DNA of 64,000 bases from an uncultured Pelagibacteraceae bacterium (GCA_902618565.1 CACNAX010000003.1:1-64000), one strand, 5' to 3'; counted from the first letter of the stretch, positions 31,707-47,866 are shown. Numbers and translations are program-made. The notes: a model not told the origin generated them from the sequence alone.

Positions 31707-33070
31707 TCGATAACTCTTCTAATATAAGATCTTAAATTCTGTATATTCTTTATTTGAAATATTTCTTTTGATAATTTTTCATTTTCTAAATTATTAATTT
31801 TTATATTTTCAATTGTAATGTCTGTTTCACCAACTTTTTTTATTAAATCAAAATTTATTTTTTTTATTTTTTTTATTTTTTTTGATCCAATTTGAAAAAT
31901 CTTTGCAAATTCAATATGATCTTCAACAAGTAATTGATTATTTGTTATAAATTTAAAATCTCCTTGATCTTCCTCAAAACTCATATTGGTATTAATTATC
32001 CCAATTTTATGAAGATTAAATTTTGCTTGATTTAAATTTATTTTTTTTTCACTAATGGATAAATTAATTTCACCTTTTTTTATCAATTTGTTATTTAGTT
32101 CATCAAATTTAATTTTTAATAAGCCGCTTATATTGCCTAAAAAATTTTCATTATATAATAATAGAGAAAATAATAAATTATCTATGATTTTCTCAACTTT
32201 TCTATTTTTAATGGTCAATTCTCCCTCTAAAAAAAATGGCTTAAGTTGAATTTTGCTATTTATATTAAAATTAGAATTTTTCTCGTTTGGGGAAAAAATA
32301 TTTATTATATTGTTGTTAAATTGAATTTCATATTTCAATTTATCTTTCCCATAAGATATTTCAGATTTTCCTTTGAACTTTTTAATATTTTCAAATTTAA
32401 AAATATTATTAACATCTATATTAGGATTGAATATATTAATATTATGAAAACTAATGTTAGGTTCTTTGTAATTTCTTCTCCATTCAGACTTAAATTTCAG
32501 CCCAAAAACTTCTCCATTGATAATAAAATATTTTAATTTGTTTTTAGTATTAATTTTATAAGAAATTTTTTTCAAAGGAGAAATAAGTATTACCTCTTTT
32601 TTTTTATTTTTTATGAAAACTTTGCAATTATTAAAAATAATTGGTTTATTAATATTTTGATATAAATGTTTTCTAATTTTTTTTATGTCTGATAATCTTA
32701 TATTAATATTTGAGTCTGATATCTGTGTAGATAGAAAATCATTAAACGTTCGTAGATATATATCTTTTAAGGAAATAAAAATTTTTAAATTTGAAGTTTT
32801 AATTAGATCTTCTGTTTCTTCATTTTTGACTAATTTTAATGAAGCTTTTTCCACTAATAAGTGAGGTTTGGGAAAAGGTTTATATGAAATATTATTATAA
32901 GAATTTAAATATATTTTAAAATTATTATAAAAATTATTTTCTATTATTGTAACTTTGCTTTTATAATTAAATAAAACTGGTAAAGATAAAATAGTTAACG
33001 ATGAAAAAATTATTGCAATAGCAAATAATAATAATGTGAAAGTTACTTTATTTTGTTTAATTTTATTCAT
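31703..33070 (-). CDS. AsmA-family-like envelope protein
   Basis: N-terminal TM, long beta-rich low-complexity Lys/Asn/Ile sequence, AsmA-like layout. Confidence 0.5.
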   Translation of the reverse strand: MNKIKQNKVTFTLLLFAIAIIFSSLTILSLPVLFNYKSKVTIIENNFYNNFKIYLNSYNNISYKPFPKPHLLVEKASLKLVKNEETEDLIKTSNLKIFISLKDIYLRTFNDFLSTQISDSNINIRLSDIKKIRKHLYQNINKPIIFNNCKVFIKNKKKEVILISPLKKISYKINTKNKLKYFIINGEVFGLKFKSEWRRNYKEPNISFHNINIFNPNIDVNNIFKFENIKKFKGKSEISYGKDKLKYEIQFNNNIINIFSPNEKNSNFNINSKIQLKPFFLEGELTIKNRKVEKIIDNLLFSLLLYNENFLGNISGLLKIKFDELNNKLIKKGEINLSISEKKINLNQAKFNLHKIGIINTNMSFEEDQGDFKFITNNQLLVEDHIEFAKIFQIGSKKIKKIKKINFDLIKKVGETDITIENIKINNLENEKLSKEIFQIKNIQNLRSYIRRVID

Positions 33071-33100
33071 TAAAACAATAAGACTTGTACAATATAAATT

Positions 33101-35121
33101 ATGTTAAAATCTGATTATTTGTTAAATTTAAATGAAAAGCAACAAGAAGCAGTTCTATATCTTAACGGTCCTCTTTTGATTGTTGCTGGCGCTGGTTCAG
33201 GCAAAACAAAAGTTTTGACAACAAGAATCGCACATATTGTTCGTAGTCATAAAGCTTTTTCAAGTCAAATACTTGCTGTAACATTTACAAATAAAGCTGC
33301 TAAAGAAATGCAATTTAGAGTATCTAAGCTTCTTAAAAAAGAAGCCACAGGTTTACCATGGCTAGGCACTTTTCACTCTATCAGTGCAAAAATTTTAAGA
33401 AAACATGCAGAAGCTGTTGGATTAAAATCTAACTTTACAATCATAGATCAAGATGATCAAGCAAGGTTGATTAAAAATATATGTAAAGCAGAGGATATAG
33501 ATATTAAAAAGATTTCACCTAAATATATTTTGGCAATTATAGATAAGTGGAAGAATAAAGGTCTTTATCCTGAAAATGTAGTATTAAAAAAAAGAGAAGC
33601 TTTAGAAAAAAATTTTTTAAAAATATATAAAATTTACCAGCAAAAATTGCTTGATTTAAATTGTGCTGATTTTAGTGATTTAATTTTACATACTTTAAAA
33701 ATTTTTCAGAATTATAAAGATATATTATCTATTTATTCAAAGAAGTTTAAATATATTTTAGTCGATGAATACCAAGACACCAATTATATACAAAGTGAAT
33801 GGCTCAAATATTTATCTGAAACTAACATGAATATATGCTGTGTAGGAGATGATGATCAATCAATTTATAGCTGGAGAGGTGCAGAAATTAAAAATTTTTT
33901 AGAATTTGATAAAACTTACAAAAATACAAAAATAATCAGATTGGAGAAAAATTATAGATCAACACAAAATATTTTAAATGTAGCTTCAAAACTAATAGAG
34001 AATAATCAAAATAGAGTTGGTAAAAATTTATTTACTACTCAAGAAGATGGTGAACTTATAACACTAGATTGTTTTAGGAATGTCAAAGATGAAGCTACTG
34101 AAATTAGTTCTACAATTGAAAATTATAAAAAAAGTACCTCTTTAAATGAAATGGCTATTCTAGTAAGAGCAATTTTTCAAACTAGAGAATTTGAAGAAAG
34201 ATTTTTAAAAGTTGGAATTCCTTATCGTATAATTGGTGGTATAAAATTCTATGAAAGATCGGAAATAAAAGATTGTGTAGCTTACTTGAGAAGCGTGTAC
34301 CAGCCCATGGATGATTTGTCTTTTGAAAGAATAATAAACGTTCCAAAAAGATCAATCGGAGACACAACTATTAAAAACATATCTGAATTTTCAAAAAAAA
34401 ATAAGTACTCATTAGAAGTTGGAGCAAGAAAATTAATTGAATTAAATAAAATCAAACCCAAAACAAAAATTGGTTTGAGTTCATTGTTAAATTTATTAGA
34501 AAAATGGAGATATGAATTAAAGAAAAAAACTAATCATATAAAGCTTTTACAAACTATTTTGGATGAGTCTGGTTATAGTGAGATGTTAAAAAATAAAAAG
34601 GATTTGGAAAATGAAAATAGGCTTGAAAATATTAAAGAACTATTAAGTGCAATGAAAGAATTTGATAATTTAGAAAGTTTTTTAGAACATGTTGCTTTAG
34701 CAACTTCATTAGATCAGGACTGGGAAAATGAAAAAGTTAATTTGATGACTCTACATGCATCTAAAGGATTAGAATTTAAGATTGTTTATTTGCCTGGTTG
34801 GGAAGAAGGTTTATTTCCTCATCAAAAAAGTATTGAAGAAAAAGGTGAAAGTGGTCTAGAAGAAGAAAGAAGGCTTGCTTATGTTGGTATTACAAGAGCC
34901 AAAAAAATAGCTAAAATTTCTTTTTCCATGAGCAGATTTTATCAAGGAGATTGGATGGATAGTATGGCCTCAAGATTTGTTGACGAATTACCAGATGAAT
35001 TTTTAAAAAAAAATAACAGTTATATAAATCAAGAGGAAAGTGACTTTGAATTTAATCAAGATATTGATTTTGAAAATGAAATAAGAAGTCCTGGATGGTT
35101 GAGATATCAAAAAAAACTAAA

Positions 35122-35125
<4 letters not shown>
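33101..35125 (+). CDS. uvrD: ATP-dependent DNA helicase UvrD/PcrA
   Basis: GAGSGKTKVLTTRIAHIV, VDEYQDTNYIQ, DDQSIYSWRGAE, TLHASKGLEF. Confidence 0.96.
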
Positions 35126-39644
<4,519 letters not shown>

Positions 39645-39682
39645 TTTCTTTTTTTATCAGATTAAATAAAAAATTCTAACTT

Positions 39683-40603
39683 TTAAGCTATAGATTTTAA
39701 ATTTTGGTAGTTAGTAAATGTGTGAGGTAACTGTTTTCCTTTAATCTCTAACAAAGTATAATTATTTTGATTAGAAAATATTTTTTTAAGTAGTTGATTA
39801 GTAAGTTTATGTCCACCTTGTGAACACTTTAAGGATCCTATAATTTTATATCCTGATAAATATAAGTCTCCCATACAATCAAGAATTTTATGATTAACAA
39901 ATTCTAAATCATTTCTTAAACCATTTGAATTTAATATTTTATCATCTTTAATAACAATTGCATTTTCTAGACTGCCACCTTTACCAAGATTAAGTTGCTT
40001 TAATTTTTCAATATCCTCGTATAAACAAAATGTTCTTGAATTGTATATATCAGACAAATCATCTTCGAATATATTTATTTTGTTATTTTGTGTATTTATA
40101 ACTTTATTATTATATTTTATTTCAAAATTTATCTCTCCTGTCACATTTGACTTTTCGACTGAAATAAACTTATCACCATCACTAAATTTAATTTCTTTGT
40201 TAATTTTGATTATTTTAATTGGTTGATCACTGAAATTTAATCCAGCTTCTCTTATTGAATCCACAAAATTTTTAGCAGACCCATCCATTATTGGAACTTC
40301 TTGTGAATCTAACTCAACTATAGCATTATCGACACCTAAACCATAGAAAGCACCCATTAAGTGTTCTATTGTAGATACTTTCACCCCATACTCGTTTTCA
40401 ATAGTTGTACAAAGAGTTGTATTTGACACATTATTATACAGCGGAAATATTAAATTATTTTTTTTGAGATCGACTCTTTTAAATAATATTCCAGTATTAG
40501 GTAAAGCAGGAAGTATTTTTAGATTAACTTTTTTCCCGGTGTGAATGCCAATTCCAGAAAATAAGATTTTTTTTGACACTGTTTTTTGAGTTAATATTGA
40601 CAT
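39683..40603 (-). CDS. lpxC: UDP-3-O-acyl-GlcNAc deacetylase
   Basis: TQKTVSKKILFSGIGIHTGKKV, VSTIEHLMGAFYGLGVDNA, FVNHKILDCMGDL. Confidence 0.97.
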   Translation of the reverse strand: MSILTQKTVSKKILFSGIGIHTGKKVNLKILPALPNTGILFKRVDLKKNNLIFPLYNNVSNTTLCTTIENEYGVKVSTIEHLMGAFYGLGVDNAIVELDSQEVPIMDGSAKNFVDSIREAGLNFSDQPIKIIKINKEIKFSDGDKFISVEKSNVTGEINFEIKYNNKVINTQNNKINIFEDDLSDIYNSRTFCLYEDIEKLKQLNLGKGGSLENAIVIKDDKILNSNGLRNDLEFVNHKILDCMGDLYLSGYKIIGSLKCSQGGHKLTNQLLKKIFSNQNNYTLLEIKGKQLPHTFTNYQNLKSIA

Positions 40604-40664
40604 ACTTAATTTATATAGAAACCTACTTATTTAAGTATTCAAGAAATGTTACAGTAAAATACAA

Positions 40665-41810
40665 TTACTTAGAAAAAAAGTTAAAGAATTTTTCAAATAA
40701 ACCCTTATTTTTGGTATCGATTTTAGGAACTTCGTTATTATTTAAATAAAAAATTAAAGCTGCGTAACATATATCTAAATCTGTCTCTTCGTAAATGTTT
40801 ATAAATTTAAAGTTAAATTTGTCATTTAAATAAAATGAATTTTTATTAAAAATTAAAGATCCTTCACCAATTAAAAAGAGATCAGTATCATTAAAATTTA
40901 ATCCTAAGGATCTAGCATTGGATTTTAAAAAAATAAGATCAATTATTTCTTGAATTCTGTACAAAATAACTTTCTTTAGTAAGTCTGTTGATATATTTTT
41001 GTCCAAAATGTCTTTCATGCTTATTTGATCTGTGTGTTCTTTATTGTCATATGAAAATTCTGTTTCTGATTTGTTAAATAATTTTTTAATTTTCTCAGCT
41101 TCATTAATATTAATTTTAAATATTTTGGATATATCCTTAGAAATATGAAATCCACCAATAGGAATGGATTGTATTAATTTTAATTTGTTTTTTTCAAATA
41201 GTATTAAAGAAGTTCTTTCCAAACCAATTTCTAAAAATGAAATTTTTGACTTACAAAGCTTTCTTTTATATGACAACGATTTAATATAACTTGCGCAAAA
41301 AATATTTATTACTCTTAAATTTAGATTATTAAAAAAATTTTTTTTTTCATCAACTATCTTTTTAGGAAAACATATTAACTTAAAGTCAATAAAAAGATTA
41401 TTTATATTTTTTTCTTCATTTGGTATTTTATCAAATTTTATATTATCGATAATAAAGCCATCAGTAATAGTGTGAATTATTTCAAGATGAGGATAGTTCG
41501 TTTCTACCAATTGTTTCAACTCTAGTAACATAGAATTGAAAACATTTTTGAGTTTTAAAATTTGATTTAATTTTTTACAAAGAGAAATATCAATCGTAAT
41601 TAATTCTTTACAATCAAAAATTAAAATTATGTCTTCTATATGAGATTGAATTTCGCCTTCTGCTCTCTTTATAACATTTTGAATTGCTTTATTATTATCA
41701 AAAGAAGACGTAATTGTATCAGAATATTTCTTTTTAAGATTTTTATCAAAGACAACAAACCTCCATTTTGAAGATCCTAAATCAATTATATTTAAAAAAT
41801 TTTTATTCAT
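40665..41810 (-). CDS. ftsA: Cell division protein FtsA (divergent)
   Basis: Actin-fold NIIDLGSSKWRFVVFD, position after ftsQ, amphipathic C-terminus GLFEKFFNFFSK. Confidence 0.85.
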   Translation of the reverse strand: MNKNFLNIIDLGSSKWRFVVFDKNLKKKYSDTITSSFDNNKAIQNVIKRAEGEIQSHIEDIILIFDCKELITIDISLCKKLNQILKLKNVFNSMLLELKQLVETNYPHLEIIHTITDGFIIDNIKFDKIPNEEKNINNLFIDFKLICFPKKIVDEKKNFFNNLNLRVINIFCASYIKSLSYKRKLCKSKISFLEIGLERTSLILFEKNKLKLIQSIPIGGFHISKDISKIFKININEAEKIKKLFNKSETEFSYDNKEHTDQISMKDILDKNISTDLLKKVILYRIQEIIDLIFLKSNARSLGLNFNDTDLFLIGEGSLIFNKNSFYLNDKFNFKFINIYEETDLDICYAALIFYLNNNEVPKIDTKNKGLFEKFFNFFSK

Positions 41811-42499
41811 ATATTTTTTAAAATAACTCTATTTGGAATTCTTAAATCGATAACCATATTTGGTTTTAATTTTTTTGATCTCAAAAAAGAATCAAATATG
41901 GTTATTGCATTTTCTATATTTTTGTGTGGAAGTTTAATTAATATGTTGTTTTTAAAATATAAATCCCATCTTTTGTTTTTATGATAATAATATTTTTTAA
42001 TATTTTTGTTATCTATATTTTTTTTGATTAAAATTTTATTAAGCTTTTTGAAATCCAAGATATCAAATTTTCCAAATATGGTCGGTAAGATCAATTCGTT
42101 ATTAATTTTTTCCGATGAAATAAATTCTCCATTTTCACCAACATAATATTTTTTTTGACTTATAAATGTAATTGCTTTTATATTTGTTTTCTGTGCCTCA
42201 ACGATAATTGTAGATGGGTAGATTTTTTTTATATTTATATCTTCTAGAAAATTTAAATTTTCTATTTCATTTTCAATATCTATTTCTTTAACAAAGAAAA
42301 TATTTTGTTTTTTTATAAATAAAATTTTATTTAAGATTTTTTTCTCAATATCTATATTATTAGTCTCTACATTTATATTCTTTACTAAAAAATAATTTGA
42401 AAAAACCTTTAAGTAATTGTTGTTTATAATACTTGTTAAAATAAGAAATGAGAAAATATAAAAATATATTTTAATTTTACTTGTTTGTTGAAGCATCAT
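41807..42499 (-). CDS. ftsQ: Cell division protein FtsQ
   Basis: Single TM plus POTRA-like region; between ddl and ftsA. Confidence 0.85.
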   Translation of the reverse strand: MMLQQTSKIKIYFYIFSFLILTSIINNNYLKVFSNYFLVKNINVETNNIDIEKKILNKILFIKKQNIFFVKEIDIENEIENLNFLEDINIKKIYPSTIIVEAQKTNIKAITFISQKKYYVGENGEFISSEKINNELILPTIFGKFDILDFKKLNKILIKKNIDNKNIKKYYYHKNKRWDLYFKNNILIKLPHKNIENAITIFDSFLRSKKLKPNMVIDLRIPNRVILKNI

Positions 42500-43397
42500 T
42501 CAAAATTTTTTTTATCAAATTTTTGAAATTAATGTTATTAAATTTTGCAATTTCAGGCACTAATGACAATGAAGTCATGCCTGGTTGTGTATTTGTTTCT
42601 AATAAATAAAATTTGTTTTTGTGAAACCTAAAATCAGATCTAGTAACACCTCTGCATTTCAACAATTTATGAGCTTTTAAAGCAATATTGGTAATTTTAA
42701 AATATTGCTGTTTAGATATATTTACTGGAATAATATGCTCTGTCTTTGCTGTTTTGCTATATTTGGCCTTATAATCATAAAATTTTCTTTTAGGTTTTAA
42801 TTCTATAGCACCAAGAATTTTTTCTGACAAAATAGCAACTTGAATTTCTCTTCCTGGTACGTATTTCTCGATTAAGATTTCTCCATAATCTTTAAGTTTA
42901 TTTAAATTTTTAATTATATTATTCTTACTACATATAAAAACATTTACACTAGAGCCTTCATTAAGAGGTTTTACAACTAGAGGAAAGCCAATTTTTTTTT
43001 GCAAATTATTTATTAATTTTAACTTTTTTATATTGTTTCTATAAGAGAATTTAAGATACTTAGGCGTCAAAATTTTATTTTTAATAAAAATTTTTTTTGA
43101 TAGCTCCTTATCTATTGCTAAAGAAGACGATAATACGCCTGAATGGGTATATTTTACTTTTTCCGATTCTAAAATTGCTTGAATATAACCATCTTCTCCA
43201 TATCTACCATGCAATAAATTTAATACTATATTTGGATTAAAATTTCTTAATACTTGAACAAATTTACCATCAGGATTTACTACCTTAATTTTATATTTTC
43301 TATCTTTATTTAATTCTGAGTAAACGCTTTTTGCAGTTTGTATACTAACTTCTTTTTCTTTTGAATATCCGCCTGCCAAAATTAGAATTTTTTTCAT
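42477..43397 (-). CDS. ddl: D-alanine--D-alanine ligase
   Basis: ILAGGYSKEKEVSIQTAKSV, LLHGRYGEDG, LETNTQPGMTSLSLVPEIA. Confidence 0.96.
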   Translation of the reverse strand: MKKILILAGGYSKEKEVSIQTAKSVYSELNKDRKYKIKVVNPDGKFVQVLRNFNPNIVLNLLHGRYGEDGYIQAILESEKVKYTHSGVLSSSLAIDKELSKKIFIKNKILTPKYLKFSYRNNIKKLKLINNLQKKIGFPLVVKPLNEGSSVNVFICSKNNIIKNLNKLKDYGEILIEKYVPGREIQVAILSEKILGAIELKPKRKFYDYKAKYSKTAKTEHIIPVNISKQQYFKITNIALKAHKLLKCRGVTRSDFRFHKNKFYLLETNTQPGMTSLSLVPEIAKFNNINFKNLIKKILNDASTNK

Positions 43398-44305
43398 TAT
43401 TCTATAATTTTGATTTCTAAATTAATATTAATCCCAGTTTTATCTTTGACATTTTTTTTTACAAAATTTATTAAAGAGTTCATTTCTTCAAATGAGGCAT
43501 TTTTTTTATTAATAAAAAAATTTGAGTGTTTTTTTGATATACTAGCATCTCCAAAATTTATATTTTCTGGAACTGATTCTTTTATTAGTTCCCAAGCTTT
43601 TTTTGTTGTTTGGTCGATTGGGTTTTTAAAAGTACTACCCCCAGTCTTAATTTTTGAGGGTTGAGAATTGTTTTTTTTTATTGCCAATTCTTCCATCAAA
43701 TTTTTTATTTTATTTTTATTTAATAAATCACCTTTAAAAGTAGCACTTAAAAAAATTAAATTTTCGTTTAATTCTATTTTTCTATATTGAAATTTAATTT
43801 TGTTAGATGGGATAACTTTTATATTTCCCTTTGTATCAATACATTGCAGAGAGATTAATTTGTCTTTAAATTCTGTTCCAAAACATCCAGAATTCATTTG
43901 AAGACCCCCTCCAACCGAACCAGGAATACAGTACATAAATTCAAAACCACTTATTCCATTCTCTAGTGCAAATTCAGAAAGTTTTTTTTGTGGACAAGCT
44001 GAGCCTGCTATTATTGTGTCTGGTTTTAATTTTGATAATGTGCTAAAATTGTTGCTAAGTTTGATTATTACTCCTTCGTAAGTATTATCTTTAAATAACA
44101 CATTTGAACCCATTCCTAATATAAACATTTTTCCTCTATTATTATATAGTTTTAGGAATTCTTTTAATTCTATTAGATTTTTTGGTTTAAAAAAGATTTT
44201 TGATTTACCTCCTATATTAAACCAATTGAATTTTTTGATATCAGTATTAAAAAACAAATCTGCATTATATTTATTTTTAAAATCTTCAATATCTTTTAAT
44301 TCCAT
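43397..44305 (-). CDS. murB: UDP-N-acetylenolpyruvoylglucosamine reductase
   Basis: NWFNIGGKSKIFFKP, GMGSNVLF, GSVGGGLQMNSGCFG. Confidence 0.96.
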   Translation of the reverse strand: MELKDIEDFKNKYNADLFFNTDIKKFNWFNIGGKSKIFFKPKNLIELKEFLKLYNNRGKMFILGMGSNVLFKDNTYEGVIIKLSNNFSTLSKLKPDTIIAGSACPQKKLSEFALENGISGFEFMYCIPGSVGGGLQMNSGCFGTEFKDKLISLQCIDTKGNIKVIPSNKIKFQYRKIELNENLIFLSATFKGDLLNKNKIKNLMEELAIKKNNSQPSKIKTGGSTFKNPIDQTTKKAWELIKESVPENINFGDASISKKHSNFFINKKNASFEEMNSLINFVKKNVKDKTGININLEIKIIE

Positions 44306-44306
44306 A

Positions 44307-45689
44307 TCAATTAAGATTTCTTACCCAATTTGTTATAGATCCTGCACCCATAGCAATAAAAATTTTATTTCCAAAGGCAATGTTTTTAGTAATTTTTTTT
44401 AAATCTATTTCATTTTTGAGCATTATCAAATTAACTTTAGAATTTTTTGCAATTAATTTTGCAAATGAAGTATATGAGAATCCTAACTTTATAGTTTCGC
44501 TAGCTTTATAAATTGGACAAAGTAAAACTGTGTTTGCATTTTTAAAACATTTAGAAAATTCAACTTTTAAATTTTTTACTCTTGAAATTCTATGCGGTTG
44601 AAAAATACAAACTATTTCTTCTTTATTATATACTTTACTGACACCATCTAATACCGATGAAATTTCAGTTGGATGATGAGCATAGTCATCAAAAAATGGC
44701 ACTTTATTAATTTCAAATAAGAAATTAAACCTTCTCTGGACTCCATTAAAGTTTTTGAGACCTAATTTAATTATATTATCTGATACACCAATCGAAAAAG
44801 CTACCGCCAATGCAGATGTTGCATTTTTTATGTTATGCAAACCTAACAAAGGTATTGAAATATTTTTTATAGTTTTTGTTTTGCCCGGTATTTTTATTTT
44901 AATATTAAATTTTGAATAATCTCTATTCTGAATTATATTGAAAATATGAAAATTTGATTTCTTATTTAAACCAAAGGTATAGTAATTGTTATTTTTAATT
45001 TTTGGTAAAATATTTTTTACATTTTTGTCATCTAAACACAGAAAAGCCTTTCCGAAAGAAGGTGTTTTATCAATAAATTGTATGAATTTATTTTTTAAAT
45101 TTTTCATAGTTCTGTAATAATCCAAGTGTTCATTGTCAATGTTGGTTATTATTGAATAATTAAAAGGTATTTGAAGAAAACTTCCATCCGATTCATCTGA
45201 CTCAACTAAACTCCAATCACTTTTTCCTAATTTTGCCGAACTTCCTATTGAATTCAAAACACCTCCGTTAATTATTGTCGGATCTAATTTTGCATAATTC
45301 AAAATATTTGACAAAATTGATGTTGTTGTTGTTTTACCGTGTGATCCTGTCACAACAATATTTTTCATTAAAGAAACTATATGACCTAACAATTCTCCTC
45401 TTTTATATATCGGTAAGTTTAATTTTTTAGCATGCCTATATTCTGGATTTGATTTTTTTATAGCTGATGAAACTACTAATACAGTACAATTTTTTATATT
45501 TTGCTTATTATGATTTAAATAAATTGGAATTTTTCTTTTTCTTAGTAAATTAAGATTTTTATTATCTGATTTATCACTTCCTTGTATTTTAAAGCCTAAA
45601 CTATCCATTATTAATGCTAAGCCACTCATACCAATACCACCAATTCCAACAAAATGAATTAGTTCAGTTTTTCCAATATTAATTTTCAT
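44307..45689 (-). CDS. murC: UDP-N-acetylmuramate--L-alanine ligase
   Basis: HFVGIGGIGMSGLALI, VTGSHGKTTTTS, FDDYAHHPTEI. Confidence 0.97.
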   Translation of the reverse strand: MKINIGKTELIHFVGIGGIGMSGLALIMDSLGFKIQGSDKSDNKNLNLLRKRKIPIYLNHNKQNIKNCTVLVVSSAIKKSNPEYRHAKKLNLPIYKRGELLGHIVSLMKNIVVTGSHGKTTTTSILSNILNYAKLDPTIINGGVLNSIGSSAKLGKSDWSLVESDESDGSFLQIPFNYSIITNIDNEHLDYYRTMKNLKNKFIQFIDKTPSFGKAFLCLDDKNVKNILPKIKNNNYYTFGLNKKSNFHIFNIIQNRDYSKFNIKIKIPGKTKTIKNISIPLLGLHNIKNATSALAVAFSIGVSDNIIKLGLKNFNGVQRRFNFLFEINKVPFFDDYAHHPTEISSVLDGVSKVYNKEEIVCIFQPHRISRVKNLKVEFSKCFKNANTVLLCPIYKASETIKLGFSYTSFAKLIAKNSKVNLIMLKNEIDLKKITKNIAFGNKIFIAMGAGSITNWVRNLN

Positions 45690-46755
45690 CTATAATTTCT
45701 ATAATCTTATTGTTTATATTATTCCAAGTATTTTTTTTAGTAATTTCCTCAAGATTTTTAAATTTTTCGTTGTAATTTTTATAATCGTTAAATATTTCAA
45801 ATATCATTTTTGAAAATTTGTTAAATTCGAATTCCTTTTGTTTTATTAACCAACAACAATTTTTTTTATAGTAAAATTCTGAATTATAGAATTGGTGATT
45901 ATCTCTTGCAGATGGGAGAGGTATTGAAATAAACGGTATGTTTAAGAATGAAAGTTCACTTAATGTACTTGCGCCTCCTCTGGTAATTGCTAAATCTATA
46001 CCATTATAGAGTTCACGACTATCATTGGTAAATTCAATAAATTTATAGTTTATATTTGATTTGTCATATTTGTTTTTTATTGAAGATAAATTATTTTTAT
46101 TCGATATTTGCTGTATAACTTCGAAATTTCGTTTTTTTGAAATTTCAATAATTAATTCAGTAATATTTTCATCAAAAAATGACGCACCTTGACTACCACC
46201 AATAATTAGAATTTTTTTTATTTCCTTTTTTAAATTAATTATGTTTTTTTCTAAGTTATATATCTCTTTTTTTAAAATAGGTTTAACTATAACTTTTTTA
46301 GAATTGTATTTTATTGGGAAGTTTCTTAAATTTTCATCGTAACAAATTATTTTTGTTGAAAATTTCAAAGCAAAGCGGTTAGATCTACCTAAAACGCTGT
46401 TAGGCTCAAACAAGAAAACTTTTTTTTTTAATATAAATGCAGCTAAGCAAAATGGAAATGTCATGTACCCACCAGTACTAATCACAATATTTGTCTTATT
46501 ATTTTTTAAAAATCTAATAGATTGAAAAATGTTTAGAAAATATTTAAAAATATTTATTGGAAGTAAATAATTTTTTAAATATAAATTAGGCACATCTATT
46601 AATTCATATTTAAATTTTTCAGTATTTATATATTTACTTCCTCTCAAATCAGATACCATTTTTACAGAAAATTTGTTTTTTAAATGTTCAAACAAAGAGG
46701 TAGATGGTACTACATGGCCACCTGAACCACCTGTTACTATAAGTATATTTTTCAT
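45679..46755 (-). CDS. murG: MurG glycosyltransferase
   Basis: VTGGSGGHVVPS, GGSQGASFFDE, AITRGGASTLSEL. Confidence 0.96.
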   Translation of the reverse strand: MKNILIVTGGSGGHVVPSTSLFEHLKNKFSVKMVSDLRGSKYINTEKFKYELIDVPNLYLKNYLLPINIFKYFLNIFQSIRFLKNNKTNIVISTGGYMTFPFCLAAFILKKKVFLFEPNSVLGRSNRFALKFSTKIICYDENLRNFPIKYNSKKVIVKPILKKEIYNLEKNIINLKKEIKKILIIGGSQGASFFDENITELIIEISKKRNFEVIQQISNKNNLSSIKNKYDKSNINYKFIEFTNDSRELYNGIDLAITRGGASTLSELSFLNIPFISIPLPSARDNHQFYNSEFYYKKNCCWLIKQKEFEFNKFSKMIFEIFNDYKNYNEKFKNLEEITKKNTWNNINNKIIEIIDEN

Positions 46756-46756
46756 A

Positions 46757-47866
46757 TTAATTTAATTTTCTCTTCGTCAAATTTAATATTATTCCAGTTA
46801 AAATCGATGTTCCAACTATTGAAGAACCACCATAACTAATAAATGGCATAGTCATGCCTGTAGTAGGAAGCATTCTTATATTTACACCAATATGAATAAA
46901 AGTTTGTAATAGTATTATTGAAATACTTCCAACTAATATAAGTTTAAAATTATTATTTTTTGTAAAATTTATTTTTTTTAAAACTCTATAAGATAAGACT
47001 AAATAAAGTAATATTATACTTATTAAGATAATTACTCCAAATTCTTCTGCAATTACAGAAATTATATAATCTGTATGTGCTTCTGGTATTCTTGAATTTA
47101 AAGTTCCTTCACCTATTCCTTTTCCAAAAAAACTTCCGCTGGATATTGCATCGCTTGCTTTATCAGCCTGGTAATTATTGCCGCTAGAATTATCTAAAAA
47201 TGACATTAATCTTATTCTTATGTATTCAAATTTTGGTACCAAAAAGACTAAAAATAGAGTTAATGAACTCACAGCTAATAATGAGATTGCAAAAAGTAAT
47301 AAATTTATTCCTGAGACAAAAATAATAGCAAGCCAAACAGATATTATTAATAATGTTTGTCCTAAGTCTGGTTGAGATAAGAGTAAAATTATAATCGGCA
47401 TTAAAACGACTGAACTCAAGAGATATTTTATGTAAAGGTTTTTTTTTTCTAATGATATTATTAGTGAAATAACAATAACAAAAAAAGGTTTTAAAGTTTC
47501 AATAGGTTGAAACCTAGGTAATGAGCCAATATCTAACCATCTCTTTGACCCTTTGACCTCCACTCCTATTAAGGGAACTAACAATAAACTTATAAATGTG
47601 ATAACAAATAATACGACTGATAACCTAATTAAAATTTTTTGATCTAGTAGAGATAAAAATAATATTAAAAATATTCCTATTAAAACAAAAATTAAATGTT
47701 TTAAAAAAAAATAGTAAGAATTTGTGTTTAATTTATCTGATGCGATTATTGAAGTTGAAACTAAAGAAAAGAACAATCCTAGTGAAAATAATAGACTTAT
47801 TATCAAAAAAATTGTTTTATCTATGTTTTTCCACCAATCATAAAATGTATCAAAATATTTATTCAT
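46757..47866 (-). CDS. ftsW: Cell division protein FtsW
   Basis: SEDS family; GSKRWLDIGSLPRFQPIE, MLPTTGMTMPFISYGGSS. Confidence 0.95.
   Translation of the reverse strand: MNKYFDTFYDWWKNIDKTIFLIISLLFSLGLFFSLVSTSIIASDKLNTNSYYFFLKHLIFVLIGIFLILFLSLLDQKILIRLSVVLFVITFISLLLVPLIGVEVKGSKRWLDIGSLPRFQPIETLKPFFVIVISLIISLEKKNLYIKYLLSSVVLMPIIILLLSQPDLGQTLLIISVWLAIIFVSGINLLLFAISLLAVSSLTLFLVFLVPKFEYIRIRLMSFLDNSSGNNYQADKASDAISSGSFFGKGIGEGTLNSRIPEAHTDYIISVIAEEFGVIILISIILLYLVLSYRVLKKINFTKNNNFKLILVGSISIILLQTFIHIGVNIRMLPTTGMTMPFISYGGSSIVGTSILTGIILNLTKRKLN

Noticed and set aside
31851-31885. Poly-T/poly-A runs such as tttttttattttttttattttttttt
   Set aside because: Coding Lys/Asn/Ile-rich segments in an AT-rich genome; not treated as repeats or slippage elements without read evidence.
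32055-32536. ORFs 32055-32249 and 32246-32536 (+) over the AsmA-like gene
   Set aside because: Hydrophobic low-complexity antisense translations of a K/N/I-rich coding sequence.
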